From: Trichomonas vaginalis G3
Lineage: Eukaryota > Parabasalia > Trichomonadida > Trichomonadidae
Reading direction: 5' to 3'
Length of the DNA: 64,000 nucleotides
NCBI RefSeq assembly: GCF_026262505.1
Contig: NC_067207.1
Coordinates: forward strand, 4,472,252 to 4,536,251
Shown here: in pieces, positions 58,619-64,000 of the stretch
How the letters are laid out: each line of letters starts with the position of its first letter
How positions within the stretch are numbered: the first letter of the stretch is position 1
Made by a program: the position numbers and the translations under genes
Notes under the pieces: model-generated
What the model saw: the letters and a program-made list of their open reading frames with translations, nothing else
Told to the model about the DNA's origin: nothing
The model's database searches: none

Positions 58619-60442
58619 TTATTCATCGAATATTCTCAAATTCATAGTACTTAAAATAATTTCGAAAAAGTTCTGCGTAGCCGGGTAAATTTTTTTATAG
58701 AGTGCAATATACTTAAGAGTACTTAACAAATTACTTGGCATGCAGTGATATACGTACGCATAGAAGAAAGGCGTTGCTTGGTCACTTCCAAGGTCAGTGA
58801 GATTTGATTCGAATTTTTTCATGATTTTATCCTGATATTTATTGAAAATTTTGTAGAGTTCGAGTGGATCTTTGTCATAAGAGAGGTCTTTTACGAATTT
58901 GTGTTTCTTCTCCATCCATTTCTCTTTTCTGAACAAGTCAGCTTGGAAGTCCAAAGCTTTTTCTTCTCCATTTACGAAGTATTCCAAATTTTTTGCTCTT
59001 TCATTTGTGAAAAACTTCTCCAACATGCAATCCATGTTAAAGTAATCCAACTTAATCTTTTTAAGATCTTCTTTGTAATTCTTATTAATGAAGTCCTTGT
59101 GTATTTTGTATTCCGTGTAAATTGTTGTATACAATTTTGTCAACTGAATAAGATTTATTGGTTTTGATTTATCAGATTCAAAAATAACAAATGTATAACC
59201 AATGATTTGGTTTTGTATTTCGCTGAGATTTTCTTCATATTTAATAAGGAACTGGTAATGGCTCTTGTATCTAATGCTTTGTTCTGCATTTTGCAATTTA
59301 TCTTTTGGATCAATCCTCTTTATTTCATTAAAAATATATTGTGGATTTCTTGTCTTATCAATGAAATCTTGGTAGTTGCGATCCTTACAAATCTCATTCA
59401 GCTTCTTAAGATAATACTCGCGTTTGTTCGAATGAATCATGTTGATGGCAAATGTCAAATATTCTTTAATTGAATATTTCTGGTTTTGATTGTGAATAAC
59501 AGGAAGAGGAGGTAAAATCTTAAGTAATTCTCTAAGCTTTTGATGTGCAGGTTGTGCTTCTGTTTCCCGTGAATCTGTACCTGCTAATTTCTCTAATGTG
59601 GATTTGATTTCTTCAGGAATAAAAGCGGTTTTTTGTGTGACGATAGAATTTATTTTTTCAATGATTTCGTCTGGAATTTGTATGTCAAATTGGTTGTTTT
59701 TGTTTTTCAGATCGACATAATAAGGAACAAGGTTCAACAATTGAGGATGCTGGTTGATAAGTGGTTTAAGGGACATTGTAATCACGTTTTTGTCGATTTT
59801 GATCAAATCAAGGATGTATTCCGGACATTTGTCAAGATTCTTCATAAAATTGTCAAGAAACTCTTGTTTGGCAATAGCATTGTCGCGATTGAAGGTAGAA
59901 TTGAAGAATATATGTGAAATATCGAGGTTTTTGTTTAAAAATCTGATAAATTGAGGTGTCAAAAATTCAACTTTCGCCAAATTGAAGAAATTGATTTTCT
60001 CTGTGTCCTTATTGTATAACTCTCTCATAAAAGACTCATGGGTCTCTTGGATTGTCCTTCCGCCTTGCGTTAACTCAATTACTTTATCATGCTTAAATAA
60101 GAAGTAATCGAAATATTTGGGGAATTGTTCAAGGTATACTTCGTATATGTTGACGTTGGTATCATGTTCTGGGATGACATTCTTTGATTCCAAAAACTCA
60201 TAAAATTTTTGAGTGTCTTTAACTTGTGTAAAAGCAACGCCGGTTTCTGCAAGCTTGATAATTATATCTTTGAGTCTAGAAAAGTATTTAGCAAAGTCAT
60301 CTTTAAATTCATTATACTGTGTATTAATTTTAACTAGCTGATCTTCTCCATTTTGGAAGAATGCGCTAGCAAATTGGATATTTTGATGAATTTTTGTTTG
60401 AATTTGCTTCAATTTAAGACAATAGTCCACGCTTGCACGCAT
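58619..60442 (-). CDS. VPS9-domain protein (Rab5-type GEF)
   Basis: About 607 residues from the first ATG at 60442 (upstream in-frame TTG at 60517 rejected). Most of the chain is helical with no known domain. The last 55 residues are a VPS9 core: SDQATPFFYAYVYHCMPSNL then LSTLKYIALYKKI, compare Rabex-5 'ADDFIPVLTFVLIKVNPPCLLSTVQYIS'. The catalytic Asp and the Pro four residues later are both present. The second conserved pair (YxxT) is less clear in the final NFFEIILSTM. VPS9 proteins activate Rab5/Rab21 on early endosomes; trichomonads have many. It lies between palindrome 2 and RGDF copy 5. Confidence 0.75.
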   Translation of the reverse strand: MRASVDYCLKLKQIQTKIHQNIQFASAFFQNGEDQLVKINTQYNEFKDDFAKYFSRLKDIIIKLAETGVAFTQVKDTQKFYEFLESKNVIPEHDTNVNIYEVYLEQFPKYFDYFLFKHDKVIELTQGGRTIQETHESFMRELYNKDTEKINFFNLAKVEFLTPQFIRFLNKNLDISHIFFNSTFNRDNAIAKQEFLDNFMKNLDKCPEYILDLIKIDKNVITMSLKPLINQHPQLLNLVPYYVDLKNKNNQFDIQIPDEIIEKINSIVTQKTAFIPEEIKSTLEKLAGTDSRETEAQPAHQKLRELLKILPPLPVIHNQNQKYSIKEYLTFAINMIHSNKREYYLKKLNEICKDRNYQDFIDKTRNPQYIFNEIKRIDPKDKLQNAEQSIRYKSHYQFLIKYEENLSEIQNQIIGYTFVIFESDKSKPINLIQLTKLYTTIYTEYKIHKDFINKNYKEDLKKIKLDYFNMDCMLEKFFTNERAKNLEYFVNGEEKALDFQADLFRKEKWMEKKHKFVKDLSYDKDPLELYKIFNKYQDKIMKKFESNLTDLGSDQATPFFYAYVYHCMPSNLLSTLKYIALYKKIYPATQNFFEIILSTMNLRIFDE

Positions 60443-60607
60443 AATTTTGAACTTGTAATTTTTTAATTTTTCCAACTTATAATTTTTTTCCAAAACTAAA
60501 AAATGCCCCACTCTCAATTTTGCGTTTTTTGCTCAAAATATGTGGGAAAATAGTTTTGTTATATATCATAGATGCCAAATGTGTTGTTTATTTGGATTAT
60601 TTTAGTG

Positions 60608-60811
60608 ATTTAGCTTGAAATTTGAAATTTTTAATTGTCTTTTTAGTGATTTAGTGTATTTCCAAATTTTTAATGTTTGCTTACTAAGGATAAACGAAAT
60701 ACTTCATTACAATCTGTTTTCTCATTTGCAAATTGGACTATTCTCTAATATTCAACTTATAAACATGCCTTTAGGGTTTAATGGAACGAATCATGCTGAT
60801 AGGAAATGTTA
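60608..60811 (+). repeat. Inverted repeat bracketing the VPS9 gene, right copy
   Basis: See 58347-58567. It ends abruptly where the arm-like sequence of RGDF copy 5 begins (about 60815). Confidence 0.85.
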
Positions 60812-60814
60812 ACA

Positions 60815-62135
60815 ATATAGTGATGTTTATTCTAAATGTCATATGTGTATATCATCATGAACTCGTGTTGACATTTTTTCGTAAATAAACTTTTTGGGAA
60901 AGAAAGTATTCAAAATATTTTGACATCTGTAAACGATATTGAAAAAAATTTACGCTTACGTTGAATAATGGCAAGCATTTTTGGAAATAAGAAACTATGT
61001 ACATATACCTTATAATAAAATAAGATATTTGTTCTACTTCGTTTCACTCCTCTCCGATAATTTGATTGGGAAAAGATCCTCTCAATTTTTGATTTTTTTG
61101 TATTTTTTGTATTTTTGAGAAGAAATTTTGTTTTGAAAAAAAAATTAGAAAAGTGTAGAATCAAAGTCATTTCATTTTTCGAAAAGATGTCAGCACAAGA
61201 TGCAAACACACAATAAATGCAGGAGAACACAGCTGCATGCAATAACAGCAACAATGACGAAAACATCCATGCAAATGAGAAACAACAAAATGCTCAGCAA
61301 GAACGAGAGCAATCTGAGCAACAGCAAAGCGAGCATAAGCAATCTGCATCAGGCGAAGGCCAGCCGAGAAGCGATCGTAGTAGAGATGACGCTCAACCTC
61401 AGTTCGGATTTCCAGGCAGATTTTCAAATGGCTGCCCGTTCTCTGGTCCTTCGCAGTTCCAACGTGATGGAATGCGCGGCGATTTCAACGAAGGTATCCA
61501 ACGTGAGTTCCCAAGCGGCTTCAGAGGAGATTTTTGTGGTGAATTCCGCTGCTTCATGGGAGATCGAATGAGGTACGATCCAAGGGAATCAATGGGAGGC
61601 GATGGCAGATGTGGCATGCGAGGAGATATGAGAGATGATTTGCGAGATGATCCTCGCCGCGATTTCAGAGGAGATTTCAGAGGAGACTTTGGAGGAGACT
61701 TTGAGAGAGATCCTCGCAGAGATTGCATCCGTGGTTTCCAAGGCGGAATGAGAAGACCTATGTCAGATGATCCAAGAGAGTTCATGATGAACGACCCAAG
61801 AAGATGCATGGTGAACAATCCAAGAGAGTTCATGATGAACGACACAAGAGAGTTCATGATGAACGACCCAAGAAGATGCATGATGAACGATCCAAGAAGA
61901 GAGTTTATGATGGGTGATGCAAGAAGATTCATGAGAGGGTGCTTCCGTTGTGGATTCGGATCTGGTTTTGGATTGCGATCAAGACAAGATTTGCGTGATA
62001 ACTTCCGAGATGATTTCCACGATTGCTTCCACAACGACTTCGCACACAACATTTTCTGTGGATTCCATGGTTCGAACAGGATGACCGGTCCAGCATCCAG
62101 ACAATTTGGATTCTTCTAAAAGTTAAGAATAAACT
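60815..62135 (+). repeat. Single RGDF arm copy (no mirror partner)
   Basis: Starts within the arm at the bases equivalent to 56537 (ATATAGTGATGTTTATTCTA) and runs through the gene to AAGTTAAGAATAAA after the stop. It lacks the centre-proximal 30 bases of the arm and any inverted partner inside the window. Confidence 0.9.
61187..62119 (+). pseudogene. RGDF-repeat protein, copy 5, early stop
   Basis: The usual ATG (61187) is followed by nine normal codons and then TAA at 61214 where the other four copies have CAA: a single C-to-T change. An ATG comes immediately after (61217), in frame, and opens 300 residues, so a slightly shorter protein could still be made. The RGDF region has an extra FRGD word, and the MNDPRR block is longer (MNDTREFMMNDPRRCMMNDP) than in any other copy. 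The upstream region and initiators are as in other copies. Either a pseudogene or a copy with a moved start. Confidence 0.75.
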
Positions 62136-62276
62136 ATAACAATTTTAATGAAGTTAAGAATTTAATCAATTTTATAAAATAACTAAAAAGAAAAGATGTA
62201 GAAAGACTAAACAATTTATAGTTAAATATCGAATACAACAAATAAAAATAAACTCGCATAAAAAAATTAATTAAAA

Positions 62277-63716
62277 TTATTGACCAAGAATGTCGCCAAG
62301 AGAGATTCCACGCATTGCACAAATCCTACTCAGACTGTTTTCTAATGCAGCGTCGACATCTCCTGGCTCTGCGTTCTCTCCCCACTGCATATAATAAGAA
62401 GAGACTCTTTCTGCGATTTCTTCCAGCGGACAAGGATCGTAAGGGAACCAAACTTGAATTCTTTCGATTACTGATTGGTCAGGTTCGTAATCAATTAATC
62501 CAAAATTAGAAAACATAACCGCAGTGTTCGGATCGATAGCACTTAGGCCTTCCAGCTCATTGTTAAACAGAAGAGACACTTTCCAACGTGATTCTACGTC
62601 AATCTCCATTTTTTCGAATCCATCGTGTCTCCAACAGTAAATGTAAGCGAAACATTGCAATGCGTAGTAGTAAACAGCATGAACTTGAATATTTCTCGTA
62701 AGAAATTGAGGTGAATTCTGTTTAATGTGGTTTAAATAACATTCGGCAAAATTTGAAACGTAATCTAAGACAAAAGTAGCAAATTGGTCATCAATATACT
62801 TTGCTCTTGCTACGAGTGTCGATGCGTAAAAAGCAGCGTTACCTCTTGTTCTTTTATTAACATTTTCGTTAAATATCTTTGCCAAAAGGAAACCAACGAA
62901 AGTCTGGTAATTTTCTGAACTGAACGATGAAGCCATGAAGTATATAAACTGAACAACCGATGAATAAGGCAAATCCAGTATATATACGTCAAATAGCTGC
63001 AGTAAAAGGGTAAAAATGTTTTGCGATGCGTTTTCTATAAAGTCGAGAAGAAATAATATCTGAGGAGTCAGCAATGCTGCCACGTCCTCGTCAATTACGA
63101 TTGCATCTGTTCCTTTGTAAGTTCTGATCATCAGTTCGCAGTCAAGGCCAACGATGTGCTGGACAACACGACCGAGAACCTTCAGAGTAACATCATAGGA
63201 ATAAGAGCAAACGTGAAGAGTAGATCTCAAAAAATTGATTTGTTGATCCCCTTCGAAAGTAGTTTGGGGAAAATATTTAGTAATGGATGCTGCAATTAAC
63301 GGAACAAAGTTCTGTGACGCATCCATGAGAGAATTTATGATATCAGCAAGAAATAATTCGCTCTGGTTTAGGAAATTTCTCACAATCAAATCAATGATTG
63401 GGGAGGCAGAAGAGCCATATGTAAGAGCCATCTCGCGCAAATGACCTGCCGCTTCTTGCATATTTTCGTTCGGAATTATGCTAAGAATGCGGGTAATCAG
63501 TCCTAAGTGTGGTTGGCTCGGCTCTAAAATAGTCACATACTGGAAAAGGTTCATAACTTTTCCACGTTCTTGTATGGGAACAATCACATCTTCAAATTTA
63601 GAAACTCCAGATATAATATTAGGGACAAGCTCATCCCATTTATCATTGTTTACGGCACTACCAAACTTCTCTTGTTTCTGTTTCGTTAATAGACGCTGAA
63701 GGACAGAACCCTTCAT
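62277..63716 (-). CDS. RRN3: RRN3/TIF-IA, RNA polymerase I initiation factor
   Basis: About 479 residues from the ATG at 63716 (first in frame after a TTG). HEAT-like helices run throughout. Family landmarks: the central RGNAAFYASTLVARAKYIDD (animal RQAAGNYIGSFLARAKFI), VHAVYYYALQCFAYIYCWRH (animal YSACQAVFYTFVFRHK), and WFPYDPCPLEEIAERVSSYY, the signature FPFDPC-L of RRN3. RRN3 links RNA polymerase I to the core promoter factor and is the growth-regulated step of rRNA synthesis; it acts in the nucleolus. It is shorter than the human protein (about 650), mainly at the N-terminus and C-terminal tail. The acidic Ser-rich insertion seen in other species is absent. Confidence 0.9.
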   Translation of the reverse strand: MKGSVLQRLLTKQKQEKFGSAVNNDKWDELVPNIISGVSKFEDVIVPIQERGKVMNLFQYVTILEPSQPHLGLITRILSIIPNENMQEAAGHLREMALTYGSSASPIIDLIVRNFLNQSELFLADIINSLMDASQNFVPLIAASITKYFPQTTFEGDQQINFLRSTLHVCSYSYDVTLKVLGRVVQHIVGLDCELMIRTYKGTDAIVIDEDVAALLTPQILFLLDFIENASQNIFTLLLQLFDVYILDLPYSSVVQFIYFMASSFSSENYQTFVGFLLAKIFNENVNKRTRGNAAFYASTLVARAKYIDDQFATFVLDYVSNFAECYLNHIKQNSPQFLTRNIQVHAVYYYALQCFAYIYCWRHDGFEKMEIDVESRWKVSLLFNNELEGLSAIDPNTAVMFSNFGLIDYEPDQSVIERIQVWFPYDPCPLEEIAERVSSYYMQWGENAEPGDVDAALENSLSRICAMRGISLGDILGQ

Positions 63717-64000
63717 CAAACAGAAAAAAAAATTACTAATTGTAAACTATTCAATCCGATTGTGATGAAAAAAATATGATGAAACTGAATAGACAAAGTT
63801 TCTCAAATAAAGTTACAGCTTAAACTTTGTGAAGGTAGTATATTACATAATACCCTGAGAAGACTAAAGGTAATCCCACGAAAAGTGACACCCTTCTTCT
63901 TTTTTCCTAGGGTTGCTGATCGCTTCTTTTCTGCTCGTTATGGCAGAGATGAAAGAAATTATTGGTGGAGCCTAATTTATTACTCCAATTAGCAACTATC
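63717..64000. other. Window end, unassigned
   Basis: Upstream region of RRN3, then from about 63860 a sequence with CGAAAAGTGACACCC, close to the inner TIR of the element at 9596-11566 (CGAAAAAGTGACACCC). A slightly more GC-rich stretch beyond 63905 could be the edge of a repeat or gene. It cannot be identified from what is visible. Confidence 0.3.

Noticed and set aside
59420-59460. Similarity of GAATCATGTTGATGGCAAATGT in the VPS9 gene to the flanking inverted repeat
   Set aside because: Only about 20 bases, within ordinary coding sequence; probably chance.
42918-62119. RGDF copies as parts of a transposon
   Set aside because: No target duplications or transposition gene; the arrangement is explained by local inverted duplication.

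Overview
The window looks like nuclear DNA of a trichomonad parabasalid, most likely a Trichomonas species. The evidence is: compact AT-rich intergenic DNA; genes that appear intronless; start codons preceded within about 5-20 bases by an initiator-like TCATTT/TCATAA element at many genes; very long ankyrin proteins; acidic repeat and coiled-coil proteins; and a high load of repeats. Eukaryotic housekeeping genes (RRN3, U2AF large subunit, a GRIP golgin, a UBX/ERAD adaptor) sit beside several axonemal genes (CFAP298, a multi-ASH protein, CFAP97-domain proteins), which fits a flagellated protist. No rRNA operon, CRISPR array or bacterial operon is seen.

Layout. Bases 1-5777 are one uninterrupted satellite of a 25-bp unit. 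It adjoins a decayed virus- or plasmid-like replication module (about 5859-9193) with an HNH endonuclease and an SF3 (D5/P4-type) helicase. Bases 9194-12800 hold short repeats, a separate inserted element of about 2 kb with 24-bp terminal inverted repeats between 82-bp direct repeats, and small element-associated ORFs. Inside that insert is a train of at least 11 consecutive long hairpins, the most unusual structure in the window. Bases 13363-16003 are AT-rich and nearly empty. From 16014 to 42350 the host genes are: a small unknown protein, a HAD phosphatase, a coiled-coil protein, an LRR protein, a CFAP97 protein, a UBXN4-like adaptor, a TMEM151-like membrane protein, an ankyrin pseudogene, a 1.1-kb-residue ankyrin protein, a mariner-like non-autonomous element, a giant acidic-repeat paralogue of the CFAP97 protein, and a golgin. 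From 42640 to 62119 five near-identical copies of an Arg/Gly/Asp/Phe-rich gene are arranged as two head-to-head palindromes plus one single copy. The two palindromes are themselves inverted copies of each other and bracket about 9 kb carrying the ASH protein, CFAP298, U2AF and a beta-strand-repeat protein. A VPS9-domain gene lies between palindrome 2 and the fifth copy, inside its own inverted repeat. RRN3 closes the window.

How the genes relate. They are monocistronic and no operon is evident. The flagellar theme (CFAP298 for dynein-arm preassembly, an ASH protein of the central-apparatus type, two CFAP97-like proteins, an LRR/coiled-coil protein) is shared by several neighbours, and membrane traffic by others (golgin, VPS9, UBX adaptor). 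The strongest structural story is palindrome-driven homogenisation of the RGDF family. The strongest candidates for something undescribed are the hairpin-train element and the satellite plus SF3-helicase/HNH module.
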